Shown here one piece after another: positions 36,193-43,417 of a stretch of 43,417 nt of DNA. The notes under the pieces are model-generated. The model did not search any database and was not told where the DNA came from. It saw only the letters and a list, made by a program, of their open reading frames with translations. Each line of letters starts with the position of its first letter. Position 1 is the stretch's first letter. The stretch lies in NCBI GenBank assembly GCA_035518095.1, contig DATIXX010000026.1:1-43417 (forward strand). The letters are read 5' to 3'. A program made the translations under genes and the position numbers. The DNA comes from Burkholderiales bacterium (GTDB lineage Bacteria; Pseudomonadota; Gammaproteobacteria; Burkholderiales; JAHFRG01).

Positions 36193-36498
36193 CTACCAAC
36201 TGGCTTTGATGATGCCCGGAATTTCGCCGCGCATGGCGATTTCCCGAAACTTGTTCCGGCCCAGCCCGAACTTGCGATACACGCCGCGCGGCCGCCCGGT
36301 TAGCGAACAACGATTTCTAAGCCGCACCGGACTGGCGTTGCGCGGGAGTTGCTGCAATTTCTGCCGCGCCTCATGCCGGTCGTCATCGCTCACTTTGGTG
36401 TTGCGGATGATGGACAGCAATTCCGCGCGCTTCGCGGCAAATTTCTTGACCACGGCGCGGCGCTTGCGGTCACGGTTAATCAACGCTGTTTTTGCCAT
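36193..36498 (-). CDS. rpsN: 30S ribosomal protein uS14 (zinc-free form)
   Basis: 101 residues, [20 protein letters not shown] to PGIIKASW. The [12 protein letters not shown] segment with a single cysteine shows the long, zinc-independent form. It starts 8 bp after the rplE stop and is followed by the inserted repeat element rather than directly by rpsH. Confidence 0.96.
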   Translation of the reverse strand: MAKTALINRDRKRRAVVKKFAAKRAELLSIIRNTKVSDDDRHEARQKLQQLPRNASPVRLRNRCSLTGRPRGVYRKFGLGRNKFREIAMRGEIPGIIKASW

Positions 36499-36506
36499 GC
36501 AGAACC

Positions 36507-37046
36507 TCAACTCTTGAACGGAAAATTGAATGCGGCGAGAAGCGCGCGTGCTTCTTCGTCAGTCTTGGCGGTAGTGGTAATGGTGATGTTCAGGCCGCGC
36601 AGCGCGTCAATTTTGTCGTACTCGATCTCCGGAAATATGATCTGCTCCTTGACGCCCATGTTGTAGTTGCCACGACCGTCGAACGATTTGGCCGAGAGTC
36701 CGCGAAAGTCGCGAATGCGCGGAATAGCAATCGACACCAGACGGTCGAGAAATTCATACATACGCTTGTCCCGCAGCGTAACCATGCACCCAACTGGATA
36801 GCCCCTGCGGATCTTGAACACGGCAATGGATTTGCGGGATTTGGTGACGACCGGCTTTTGTCCGGAAATTTTTTGCAGGTCTGCAACCGCGTTATCCATA
36901 ACCTTCTTATCCGCGACCGCTTCTCCTACACCCATATTCAGCGTGATTTTGCTGATGCGCGGCACTTGCATCGCCGTTTTATAGCCAAACTGTTTCATCA
37001 ACTGTTTGACTGCTGTGTTCCGGTAGAGCGCTTGCAAGCGGGGCAT
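36507..37046 (-). CDS. rplE: 50S ribosomal protein uL5
   Basis: 179 residues; binds 5S rRNA and the P-site t[23 protein letters not shown] and [20 protein letters not shown] are family segments. In E. coli the S8 repressor target is at the start of this gene's mRNA. Confidence 0.97.
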   Translation of the reverse strand: MPRLQALYRNTAVKQLMKQFGYKTAMQVPRISKITLNMGVGEAVADKKVMDNAVADLQKISGQKPVVTKSRKSIAVFKIRRGYPVGCMVTLRDKRMYEFLDRLVSIAIPRIRDFRGLSAKSFDGRGNYNMGVKEQIIFPEIEYDKIDALRGLNITITTTAKTDEEARALLAAFNFPFKS

Positions 37047-37061
37047 GTCTGTCTACTTTTT

Positions 37062-37379
37062 TCAGGCGTCGACCATTTCGCCGTTGGACTTGAAATAACG
37101 CACCCGGCGCCCGTCATCCAGTACTTTAACGCCGACACGGTCGGCCTTCTGCGTGGCGGGATTAAATAGCATGACGTTGGAAATATGAATCGGCAGTTCC
37201 TTGTCGACAATACCGCCGGGGTTGTTTTTCGTGGGATTGGGTTTCTGATGCTTTTTTACCTTGTTGATCCCTTCCACCAGCACATGCTCGGCATCGACCA
37301 TGCGCAACACCGAGCCGCGCCGGCCTTTATCCTTGCCGGTAGTCACGATAACATTGTCGCCTTTCCTGATTCTGCGCAT
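37062..37379 (-). CDS. rplX: 50S ribosomal protein uL24
   Basis: 105 residues with an N-terminal KOW motif ([20 protein letters not shown]). An assembly initiator of the large subunit. Between rplN and rplE. Confidence 0.97.
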   Translation of the reverse strand: MRRIRKGDNVIVTTGKDKGRRGSVLRMVDAEHVLVEGINKVKKHQKPNPTKNNPGGIVDKELPIHISNVMLFNPATQKADRVGVKVLDDGRRVRYFKSNGEMVDA

Positions 37380-37390
37380 GAATTACTTCC

Positions 37391-37759
37391 TTACAATACT
37401 TCCGGAGCCAAAGACACTATTTTCATGAAGCGCTCGGTGCGCAGCTCGCGCGTCACCGGGCCGAAAATCCGCGTTCCAATCGGCTCCAGTTTGGGGCTCA
37501 GCAGCACCGCCGCGTTGCCGTCAAATTTGATGAGAGATCCGTCCACGCGGCGAACTCCTTTCGCGGTGCGCACGACCACCGCATGATAGATTTCACCTTT
37601 CTTGACTCGCCCACGCGGTACCGCCTCCTTGACGCTCACTTTGATAACGTCGCCGATGCCGGCATAACGGCGCTTCGATCCGCCGAGCACCTTGATGCAC
37701 ATGACGGAACGTGCGCCCGTGTTGTCCGCGACGTCCAGCACTGTCTGCATTTGAATCAT
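37391..37759 (-). CDS. rplN: 50S ribosomal protein uL14
   Basis: 122 residues, [21 protein letters not shown], with the family signature and C-terminal [13 protein letters not shown]. First gene of the spc group, preceded by a 145-bp gap with a promoter-like sequence. Confidence 0.97.
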   Translation of the reverse strand: MIQMQTVLDVADNTGARSVMCIKVLGGSKRRYAGIGDVIKVSVKEAVPRGRVKKGEIYHAVVVRTAKGVRRVDGSLIKFDGNAAVLLSPKLEPIGTRIFGPVTRELRTERFMKIVSLAPEVL

Positions 37760-37874
37760 TTTGGTTCATATCTCCAACTTAACCCGCCAATACTTACTCG
37801 AGTTGACGGTCAGTCTTGGATCCCGTCAGGCAAGAAACGCTAGGCTCTATAACACGTGCATCGAAAGACCGTGA

Positions 37875-37903
37875 ATTATAAAGGTCATCAACTCCCAAAG
37901 CAA
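37875..37903 (-). promoter_or_regulatory. Candidate spc-operon promoter upstream of rplN
   Basis: On the minus strand, TTGCTT (37898-37903) and a perfect TATAAT (37875-37880) are separated by 17 bp just after the rpsQ stop. The gap to rplN is the only one above 100 bp in the cluster apart from the repeat insertion, matching the S10/spc boundary. The ~115-nt leader before rplN shows no clear protein-binding hairpin. Confidence 0.6.
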
Positions 37904-37904
37904 A

Positions 37905-38165
37905 TCAAATGACACGTGCTTTCTCGATCAGCTTGCTCACCCGCCAAGCCTTGGTTTTGGAAATCGGCCGGCATTCTTCGATCAGCACGATATCGCCCTC
38001 GTGGAACTCGTTCTTGTCGTCGTGCGCATGGTACTTCTTGGAACGGGTGACGATTTTGCCGTACAAGGGGTGCCGTACCTTGCGCTCGACCAGTACCGTT
38101 ACGGTTTTATCCATTTTGTCGCTGACCACACGTCCGCTCAGTGTGCGTTTGGATGCTTCGCTCAT
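37905..38165 (-). CDS. rpsQ: 30S ribosomal protein uS17
   Basis: 86 residues; [31 protein letters not shown] is the family core (an OB fold binding 16S rRNA). Its start overlaps the rpmC stop by 4 bp. Last gene of the S10 group. Confidence 0.97.
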   Translation of the reverse strand: MSEASKRTLSGRVVSDKMDKTVTVLVERKVRHPLYGKIVTRSKKYHAHDDKNEFHEGDIVLIEECRPISKTKAWRVSKLIEKARVI

Positions 38166-38356
38166 GGCCGTCGCGCCTTTTCAGTAAGCACGGTTTGTAC
38201 GCGGGCAATATCCCTGCGTACTTTGCGCAATTGGCTGAAATTCGCGAGCTGTTGTGTCGCCTTTTGCATGCGCAGGCCGAATTGCGCCTTAAGCAGATCC
38301 GCCAGCTCCTGCTTAAGTTCCGCTTCCTGCAAACTTCTTAATTCGCTGATTTTCAC
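38162..38356 (-). CDS. rpmC: 50S ribosomal protein uL29
   Basis: 64 residues with a GTG start at 38356; [18 protein letters not shown] forms the helical hairpin near the tunnel exit. Starts 3 bp after rplP. Confidence 0.95.
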   Translation of the reverse strand: MKISELRSLQEAELKQELADLLKAQFGLRMQKATQQLANFSQLRKVRRDIARVQTVLTEKARRP

Positions 38357-38359
38357 CGT

Positions 38360-38773
38360 CTACCCCATTTGTCGCATCACAAATGTCGTCAATATCGGCA
38401 ACTTGGCCGCTGCCAGGCGGAACGCCTCGCGCGCCGATTCTTCGTTCACACCATCCATTTCATACAACACTTTGCCGGGCTGAATTTCAGCGACGAAATA
38501 CTCCGGGGTGCCCTTGCCGTTACCCATGCGTACTTCAGCCGGTTTTTGCGAAACGGGCTTGTCGGGAAAAATACGGATCCAGATGCGCCCGCCGCGTTTG
38601 ATAAAATGCGTCATGGCGCGGCGCGCCGACTCGATTTGACGCGACGTCAGGCGGCCGCGCGTAACCGCTTTCAGGCCGTATTCGCCAAAGCTTACCTTAT
38701 TGCCGCGCGTGGCCACGCCGGTATTGCGGCCTTTCTGCTGTTTGCGGTATTTGGTTCTAGCGGGCTGCAGCAT
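38360..38773 (-). CDS. rplP: 50S ribosomal protein uL16
   Basis: 137 residues, [19 protein letters not shown], with [23 protein letters not shown] and the [13 protein letters not shown] region. It positions A-site tRNA at the peptidyl-transferase centre. Confidence 0.97.
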   Translation of the reverse strand: MLQPARTKYRKQQKGRNTGVATRGNKVSFGEYGLKAVTRGRLTSRQIESARRAMTHFIKRGGRIWIRIFPDKPVSQKPAEVRMGNGKGTPEYFVAEIQPGKVLYEMDGVNEESAREAFRLAAAKLPILTTFVMRQMG

Positions 38774-38788
38774 CTATCGCTCCTGGCT

Positions 38789-39745
38789 TCACTTTTTTGC
38801 TTTGCTCGCGCCGCGTGTAGTTTTGGACTTGCTCTCGGTCGTCGCGCTTGCCGCTTTGGCTTTAGGCGCAGCACGTGGTTTGGTCTTGCCTTTGATTTCG
38901 ACTTGAACTTTGCGCTTGGCCTCGGCTTCACGCCTGGGCTTGGCCTTGGCTCTCACGATCTCTGCCGGCTTGACTTTGGGCTCACTTGGCTTGAGCGTCG
39001 GCTTGGGTTCAAGTTCGCGCGGTGCCTCAACCTTGGCTTCGATTTCACTGCGTTGGGGTTGAGACTTGATCTTCCTTTCCATTTCCAGAGGCGGTGCAAC
39101 CTGCGGCTGCTCGGTTTGCCCCATCAATTCGCCCTTGAATACCCACACCTTGATGCCGATCACGCCGTAGGTGGTTTTGGCTTCGGCAAAGCCGTAATCA
39201 ATGTCGGCGCGCAAGCTGTGCAGAGGCACCCGACCTTCGCGATACCATTCACTGCGCGCGATTTCAATCCCGTTAAGCCTGCCCGAGCTTGCGATTTTGA
39301 TGCCCTGCGCGCCCAGGCGCATGGCATTGGTGATCGCACGCTTCATGGCGCGCCGGAACATGATTCGCTTTTGCAGTTGCTGAGCGATGCTCTCGGCGAT
39401 CAGCTGCGCGTCCAGCTCGGGTTTGCGGATTTCCTCTATATTAACGTGCACCGGGATGTTCATTAGCTTTTGCAACTCAACTTTCAGAGACTCGATGTCC
39501 TCGCCTTTTTTCCCGATAACGACCCCGGGCCTCGCACTGTAAACCGTTATCCGGGCGTTCTTCGCGGGCCGCTCTATGACCACTTTTCCGACAGCCGCGT
39601 GGCTCAGCTTGTTTCTCAGAAACTCGCGCACTTTAATGTCCTCGTTCAGCATTTCCGGAAAATGCTTGCTGTTCGCGTACCAGCGCGAGCTCCAGTTACG
39701 GAGCACGGAGAGGCGAAAACCGGTTGGATGAATCTTCTGTCCCAT
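38789..39745 (-). CDS. rpsC: 30S ribosomal protein uS3 with a ~108-residue low-complexity tail
   Basis: 318 residues, against about 210-280 in most bacteria. Residues 1-210 are a normal S3 with the KH domain ([20 protein letters not shown]) and the C-terminal core ending [11 protein letters not shown]. Residues 211-318 form a Lys/Ala/Pro/Glu-rich tail (for example [20 protein letters not shown]) with no fold expected. S3 lines the mRNA entry tunnel, so the tail would protrude on the solvent side. No frameshift is evident; the frame stops 15 bp before rplP. Confidence 0.96.
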   Translation of the reverse strand: MGQKIHPTGFRLSVLRNWSSRWYANSKHFPEMLNEDIKVREFLRNKLSHAAVGKVVIERPAKNARITVYSARPGVVIGKKGEDIESLKVELQKLMNIPVHVNIEEIRKPELDAQLIAESIAQQLQKRIMFRRAMKRAITNAMRLGAQGIKIASSGRLNGIEIARSEWYREGRVPLHSLRADIDYGFAEAKTTYGVIGIKVWVFKGELMGQTEQPQVAPPLEMERKIKSQPQRSEIEAKVEAPRELEPKPTLKPSEPKVKPAEIVRAKAKPRREAEAKRKVQVEIKGKTKPRAAPKAKAASATTESKSKTTRGASKAKK

Positions 39746-39754
39746 GATGCTCCC

Positions 39755-40087
39755 TTATTTATCACCTACCGTCACATAAATGTGGCAGCTAGGCTTGGTA
39801 ATGCGGTAGCCGCGGCCCTTGGCGCGCGCTGCGAACCGTTTGACGCTCGGCCCGCGTTCGACGTAGATGGTGGTAACTTTGAGCTCGTCGATGTCCGCCC
39901 CGTCGTTGTGCTCGGCATTGGCGATCGCCGATTCCAGAACTTTCCTGATAATCCCGGCGCCTTTCTTGGGGCTGAATGCAAGGATGTTAAGCGCCTTGTC
40001 CACCGGCAAGCCGCGAATCTGGTCCGCTACCAGCCGCCCTTTTTGCGCTGACAGACGCACACTTCGCAATACGGCGGACGTTTGCAT
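39755..40087 (-). CDS. rplV: 50S ribosomal protein uL22
   Basis: 110 residues; [20 protein letters not shown] and [20 protein letters not shown] are family segments. Its loop lines the exit tunnel. Between rpsS and rpsC. Confidence 0.97.
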   Translation of the reverse strand: MQTSAVLRSVRLSAQKGRLVADQIRGLPVDKALNILAFSPKKGAGIIRKVLESAIANAEHNDGADIDELKVTTIYVERGPSVKRFAARAKGRGYRITKPSCHIYVTVGDK

Positions 40088-40096
40088 CGAGTTCTC

Positions 40097-40441
40097 CTAT
40101 TTTTTCTCCGCTTCTTTCGCCGGTTCTTTCGCTGCTTCTTTCGCCGGCTCTCTTCCCGCTTCTTCAAGTTCAGAGGTTTTCCTCTCGGCTGAATGGCCCT
40201 TGAAAATGCGGGTGTGGGAAAACTCGCCGAGCTTGTGTCCCACCATGTTTTCGGTGACGTATACCGGAACGTGTTGCTTGCCGTTATGCACCGCAAACGT
40301 GAGGCCCACGAAATCCGGCAGCACGGTGGAGCGCCGCGACCAGGTTTTGATCGGCCGCTTGTCATTGGTCGCACGCGCCGCGTCCACTTTTTTCATGAGG
40401 TGGATATCCACAAACGGTCCTTTTTTGACGGAGCGTGACAT
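40097..40441 (-). CDS. rpsS: 30S ribosomal protein uS19 with an added repetitive tail
   Basis: 114 residues compared with about 92 usually. [39 protein letters not shown] and the rest to about residue 88 are a normal S19. Residues 89-114 add a repeated EPAKEA/KEAAKE tail. S19 lies in the 30S head with uS13. The DNA of the tail carries direct repeats of GCTTCTTTCGCCGG (plus strand), suggesting expansion by slippage. Confidence 0.96.
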   Translation of the reverse strand: MSRSVKKGPFVDIHLMKKVDAARATNDKRPIKTWSRRSTVLPDFVGLTFAVHNGKQHVPVYVTENMVGHKLGEFSHTRIFKGHSAERKTSELEEAGREPAKEAAKEPAKEAEKK

Positions 40442-40450
40442 GGTTTTGCT

Positions 40451-41293
40451 TTAGCCTTTGGATCCTTTAACTGCATGGCGCCGACTTATAATCATTGCCG
40501 CAGTTCGCTTGTTGCGACGCGTCTTGTAGCCCTTGGTTTGCGTGCCCCACGGACTTACCGGAGGTTGTCCGGCAGCGGTTTTGCCTTCGCCGCCGCCGTG
40601 CGGGTGATCGATCGGATTCATCGCCACGCCGCGCACTGTCGGTCTTATCCCGCGCCAGCGCTGCGCGCCTGCTTTGCCGATGGAACGCAGCGAATTTTCC
40701 TCGTTACCGACTTCGCCGATAGTAGCGCGACATTCGATATGCACTCTGCGAATTTCTCCTGAACGCAGGCGCAGCTGCGCGTAGCTACCCTCGCGCGCCA
40801 GCAGTTGCACTGAGGTACCGGCCGCGCGCGCCAGCTGCGCGCCTTTGCCCGGCAGCATCTCCACGCAATGCACGATGGTGCCGACCGGAATATTCCTGAG
40901 CGGAAGCGCATTGCCACTCTTGATCGGCGCTTCAGGCCCGTTCACCAGTTGCGCGCCTGCGGTTACTCCCTTGGGCGCAATGATATAACGGCGCTCGCCG
41001 TCGGCATAACATAGCAGCGCAAGCCGCGCGCTGCGGTTCGGGTCGTATTCCAGACGCTCCACTTTGGCCACGACACCATCCTTGTCGCGGCGGAAATCGA
41101 CTTTCCGGTAATGCTGCTTGTGGCCGCCGCCTTGATGGCGCGTCGTGACATGACCCCAGTTATTGCGACCCGCACGTTTCGCCTGGCGTTCAACCAACGG
41201 CGCATATGGCGCCCCTTTGTGTAATTCCCGGCTCACCAGCTTGACTACGGCGCGGCGCCCGGGTGACGTGGGTTTTACCTTGACCAGAGCCAT
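40451..41293 (-). CDS. rplB: 50S ribosomal protein uL2
   Basis: 280 residues; needed for peptidyl-transferase centre assembly. The C-terminal [20 protein letters not shown] signature with the key histidine is intact. Overlaps the rplW stop by 1 bp. Confidence 0.98.
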   Translation of the reverse strand: MALVKVKPTSPGRRAVVKLVSRELHKGAPYAPLVERQAKRAGRNNWGHVTTRHQGGGHKQHYRKVDFRRDKDGVVAKVERLEYDPNRSARLALLCYADGERRYIIAPKGVTAGAQLVNGPEAPIKSGNALPLRNIPVGTIVHCVEMLPGKGAQLARAAGTSVQLLAREGSYAQLRLRSGEIRRVHIECRATIGEVGNEENSLRSIGKAGAQRWRGIRPTVRGVAMNPIDHPHGGGEGKTAAGQPPVSPWGTQTKGYKTRRNKRTAAMIISRRHAVKGSKG

Positions 41294-41619
41294 TATTTAT
41301 TCTCCGCTGCCGCGAAATTGATGTCGTGGCCGGGTTTCAGGCACACGTAGGCTTTCTTCCAGTTGTTGCGGCGCCCTGTGTAACTTCCGAAGCGCTTGGC
41401 TTTGCCCCTCATGTTCGCCACCTGCACCGACAGCACTTCGACCTTCTTGTCCTTGGAGCTGAACAAAAACTCGATCGCAGCCTTGATCTCCGTTTTGGTT
41501 GCGTCCGGCAGCACGCGTATTACGACTTGCCCGTGCTTGTCCCCCAGGCGCGTGCTTTTTTCGGAAACCTGCGGCGCGAGGATAATTCGCATCAACCGTT
41601 CCCGGTTGAGAGCGCTCAT
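41293..41619 (-). CDS. rplW: 50S ribosomal protein uL23
   Basis: 108 residues starting [28 protein letters not shown]-type segment [20 protein letters not shown] is conserved. It is the docking site at the tunnel exit. The start overlaps the rplD stop by 4 bp; the longer in-frame extension lies inside rplD. Confidence 0.96.
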   Translation of the reverse strand: MSALNRERLMRIILAPQVSEKSTRLGDKHGQVVIRVLPDATKTEIKAAIEFLFSSKDKKVEVLSVQVANMRGKAKRFGSYTGRRNNWKKAYVCLKPGHDINFAAAENK

Positions 41620-42233
41620 GTCAGCAGCTCCTCGATTTTTTGTACCGCGCCTTTGGTCATCAGTACGTTGTGGAAGCGAATCAGGCTCACGGGGTCGGTT
41701 TGGCCGGGCTTGATCACGCATATATTTGGCAAGTTGCGCGATGACAAGTAGAGATTCTCATCCAAGTTGTCGGTAATGATCATCACGTTTTCAAACCCCA
41801 TGCTTTTTAATTTCTGCACCAGGAGCTTGGTCTTTGGCGCCTGCACGCTGAAATCCTCGACGACCGAAAGGCGGCCTTCGCGCGCCAGCTGCGACAAAAT
41901 CGAGCACATTCCGGCGCGGTACATTTTTTTATTTACTTTCTGGCTGAAATTTTCGTCGGGCAGATTGGGAAAAATCTTGCCGCCCCCGCGCCATAGCGGG
42001 CTGGATGCCATTCCGGCGCGTGCACGACCCGTGCCCTTCTGGCGCCATGGCTTGCGCGTCGACTTGGCAACGTCGCTGCGCCCTTTCTGCGCGCGCGTCC
42101 CGGCTCTGGCATTGGCGAGGTAAGCGGTCACCACCTGATGCACCAGTGCCTCGTTAAATTCGCGCCCGAACAGGACGTCAGAAGCCTCGATGGTGGACGG
42201 CTTGCCTTTTTCTTTGATCAGCTTAAGTTCCAT
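41616..42233 (-). CDS. rplD: 50S ribosomal protein uL4
   Basis: 205 residues; the long internal loop with [20 protein letters not shown] and the [12 protein letters not shown] segment lines the exit tunnel. In E. coli L4 represses the S10 operon. Overlaps rplC by 1 bp and rplW by 4 bp. Confidence 0.97.
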   Translation of the reverse strand: MELKLIKEKGKPSTIEASDVLFGREFNEALVHQVVTAYLANARAGTRAQKGRSDVAKSTRKPWRQKGTGRARAGMASSPLWRGGGKIFPNLPDENFSQKVNKKMYRAGMCSILSQLAREGRLSVVEDFSVQAPKTKLLVQKLKSMGFENVMIITDNLDENLYLSSRNLPNICVIKPGQTDPVSLIRFHNVLMTKGAVQKIEELLT

Positions 42234-42877
42234 TATCTTCCCGCTTTCACTGCCGGCCGCACGATCACGTCGCCGCCGTTGGCTCCAGGCAGCGCGCCCT
42301 TGACCAGCAACAGCTGACGTTCGGCATCAATTCGCAGTACTTCCAGATTGAGCGCGGTGCGCTTCACATTGCCCAATTGTCCAGGCATGCGCTTTCCCGG
42401 AAAAACGCGTCCCGGGTCCTGCGCCTGGCCTGTCGATCCCGGTTTATTGTGGGAAACCGAGTTGCCGTGGCTTGCGCGGTTTGATTTGAAATGATGCCGC
42501 TTAATCACTCCGGCAAAACCCTTACCCTTGCTGGTACCGCTGACGTCGACTTTCTGTCCGACTTTGAAAATATCCACGCCGATGGCCGCGCCCACCTTCA
42601 GGTTGGCAAGTTCTTCCTGGGCAACTCTGAATTCCCTGAGGCCGCCGCCTGCTTCCACCGCCGCTTTGGCAAAATGTCCAGCCGCGGGCTTGTTGACGCG
42701 AACCGCGCGGCGCTTGCCGTAGGTGACTTGCACCGCGGCATAGCCGTCGGTCTCGGGCGTTTTAATCTGGGTAACGCGGTTGTTTGAAACATCCAGCACT
42801 GTAACCGGCAGCGTCTCGCCGTCATCGGTAAAAATGCGGGTCATTCCAATCTTGCGACCAACCAGTCCTAAACTCAT
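42233..42877 (-). CDS. rplC: 50S ribosomal protein uL3
   Basis: About 214 residues, [20 protein letters not shown], with the loop [20 protein letters not shown] reaching the peptidyl-transferase centre. ATG at 42877 has AAGG at a good distance; a GTG at 42886 would add three residues. A 73-82 bp gap with two hairpins separates it from rpsJ. Confidence 0.96.
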   Translation of the reverse strand: MSLGLVGRKIGMTRIFTDDGETLPVTVLDVSNNRVTQIKTPETDGYAAVQVTYGKRRAVRVNKPAAGHFAKAAVEAGGGLREFRVAQEELANLKVGAAIGVDIFKVGQKVDVSGTSKGKGFAGVIKRHHFKSNRASHGNSVSHNKPGSTGQAQDPGRVFPGKRMPGQLGNVKRTALNLEVLRIDAERQLLLVKGALPGANGGDVIVRPAVKAGR

Positions 42878-42896
42878 TTTCTTCACCTTGTAAGGC

Positions 42897-42957
42897 GCCG
42901 GTTGCGTGACCGGCAGTTCTTTAATCGTGAAACGACGCTAACCTTTCACGTTTCACG
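42897..42957 (-). promoter_or_regulatory. Two hairpins between rpsJ and rplC
   Basis: On either strand, GCCGGT/ACCGGC (42897-42902 with 42909-42914, 6-nt loop) and CGTGAAACG/CGTTTCACG (42926-42934 with 42949-42957, 14-nt loop) form perfect stems. A second TTTCACG (42944-42950) can compete for the same CGTGAAA, giving two exclusive folds. They may be an attenuation or repressor site, or RNA-processing hairpins; no U-tract marks a terminator. Confidence 0.4.
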
Positions 42958-42959
42958 TT

Positions 42960-43268
42960 CTACAACTTAATCTCCACATCGACGCCCGCGGGCAAATCCA
43001 GCTTCATCAGCGCGTCCACCGTTTTGTCGGTAGGATCAACGATGTCCATCAAGCGTAAATGAGTGCGAATTTCGAATTGGTCACGGGAGGTCTTGTCGGC
43101 ATGCGGAGAACGCAGCACGTCAAAGCGTTCGATGCGCGTGGGCAGAGGCACGGGTCCTTTTACCACCGCCCCGGTGCGTTTCGCAGTCTCGACAATTTCC
43201 AGCGCCGACTGGTCGATCAGGCGGTAATCAAAAGCCTTCAGGCGAATGCGTATTTTTTGGCTTTGCAT
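42960..43268 (-). CDS. rpsJ: 30S ribosomal protein uS10
   Basis: 102 residues, [20 protein letters not shown], with [19 protein letters not shown]. It also serves as NusE in antitermination. It lies 4 bp downstream of tuf, so the S10 genes are joined to the str operon. Confidence 0.97.
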   Translation of the reverse strand: MQSQKIRIRLKAFDYRLIDQSALEIVETAKRTGAVVKGPVPLPTRIERFDVLRSPHADKTSRDQFEIRTHLRLMDIVDPTDKTVDALMKLDLPAGVDVEIKL

Positions 43269-43272
43269 GACG

Positions 43273-43417
43273 TTATTCGATTATCTTCGCGACCACGCCG
43301 GCGCCCACGGTGCGGCCGCCTTCGCGGATGGCGAAACGCAAGCCCTCTTCCATGGCAATCGGGGCAATGAGCGCCACCGTCACCGTCACATTGTCCCCCG
43401 GCATCACCATCTCGGTG
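43273..43417 (-). CDS. tuf: Elongation factor Tu, C-terminal part
   Basis: The last 47 codons of EF-Tu before TAA at 43273-43275. The sequence [14 protein letters not shown] and [19 protein letters not shown] is the invariant C-terminal domain end. The rest lies outside the window. EF-Tu delivers aminoacyl-tRNA to the ribosome. Confidence 0.95.
   Translation of the reverse strand, partial: TEMVMPGDNVTVTVALIAPIAMEEGLRFAIREGGRTVGAGVVAKIIE

Noticed and set aside
38369-39466. A 365-codon plus-strand open frame antisense to rplP and rpsC
   Set aside because: It lies wholly over conserved ribosomal genes. Its sequence (Leu/Phe/Gly-rich repeats) mirrors the Lys/Ala-rich S3 tail and has no family likeness.
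1-43417. CRISPR arrays, tRNA or rRNA genes, prophage genes, full insertion sequences
   Set aside because: No regularly spaced repeats, no tRNA-like folds in the intergenic gaps read, and no transposase or phage protein among the coding frames.

Overview
The window comes from a betaproteobacterial chromosome. Three things point there: the gene order fmdB-DUF502-aspS-nudB, infA placed between secY and rpmJ in the ribosomal cluster, and a YajR-type transporter next to ssb and uvrA. The mtdA, fchA and gckA group suggests a lineage with serine-cycle one-carbon metabolism. Species cannot be fixed from the sequence. Coding density is high. No tRNA, rRNA, CRISPR array, prophage or transposase gene was seen.

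Layout: 1-14043 is almost entirely minus-strand housekeeping and accessory metabolism. It holds a lactate-utilisation pair (lutA and the start of lutB), egtD, a PBP7-type endopeptidase, an Atm1-type ABC exporter, ybhP-clsB, nadA, nudB, aspS, a DUF502 membrane protein, an FmdB zinc ribbon, and a two-gene ABC-2 export system. From 14293 to 15932 a plus-strand pair encodes a DUF692 multinuclear iron oxidase (MNIO) and its DUF2063 partner, the biosynthetic core of bufferin-type RiPPs, with no obvious precursor gene. Then come ssb and a YajR-like transporter (minus), uvrA (plus), fchA (minus) divergent from mtdA-gckA (plus), a DUF2339 membrane protein, a DUF488 protein, nhaA (preceded by an overlapping 17-codon reading frame) and a SAM hydroxide adenosyltransferase.

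From 28824 to the right edge, all on the minus strand, runs the fused str/S10-spc-alpha ribosomal cluster: tuf (3' end), rpsJ, rplC, rplD, rplW, rplB, rpsS, rplV, rpsC, rplP, rpmC, rpsQ | rplN, rplX, rplE, rpsN, rpsH, rplF, rplR, rpsE, rpmD, rplO, secY, infA, rpmJ | rpsM, rpsK, rpsD, rpoA, rplQ. Promoter-like sequences with perfect TATAAT boxes sit before rplN and rpsM, and a terminator-like hairpin follows rplQ. S3 and S19 carry unusual low-complexity tails.

The most unusual observation is a repeat of about 275 bp with 18-bp terminal inverted repeats. It occurs as two full copies. One fills the gap between the yajR-like gene and ssb. The other lies inside the spc ribosomal operon, between rpsN and rpsH. 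In both, the terminal repeat ends exactly 2 bp before the downstream start codon and supplies an AGAGG Shine-Dalgarno-like sequence. A ~103-nt palindrome lies 33 nt upstream of both start codons. Two apparent fragments of the same family flank fchA.
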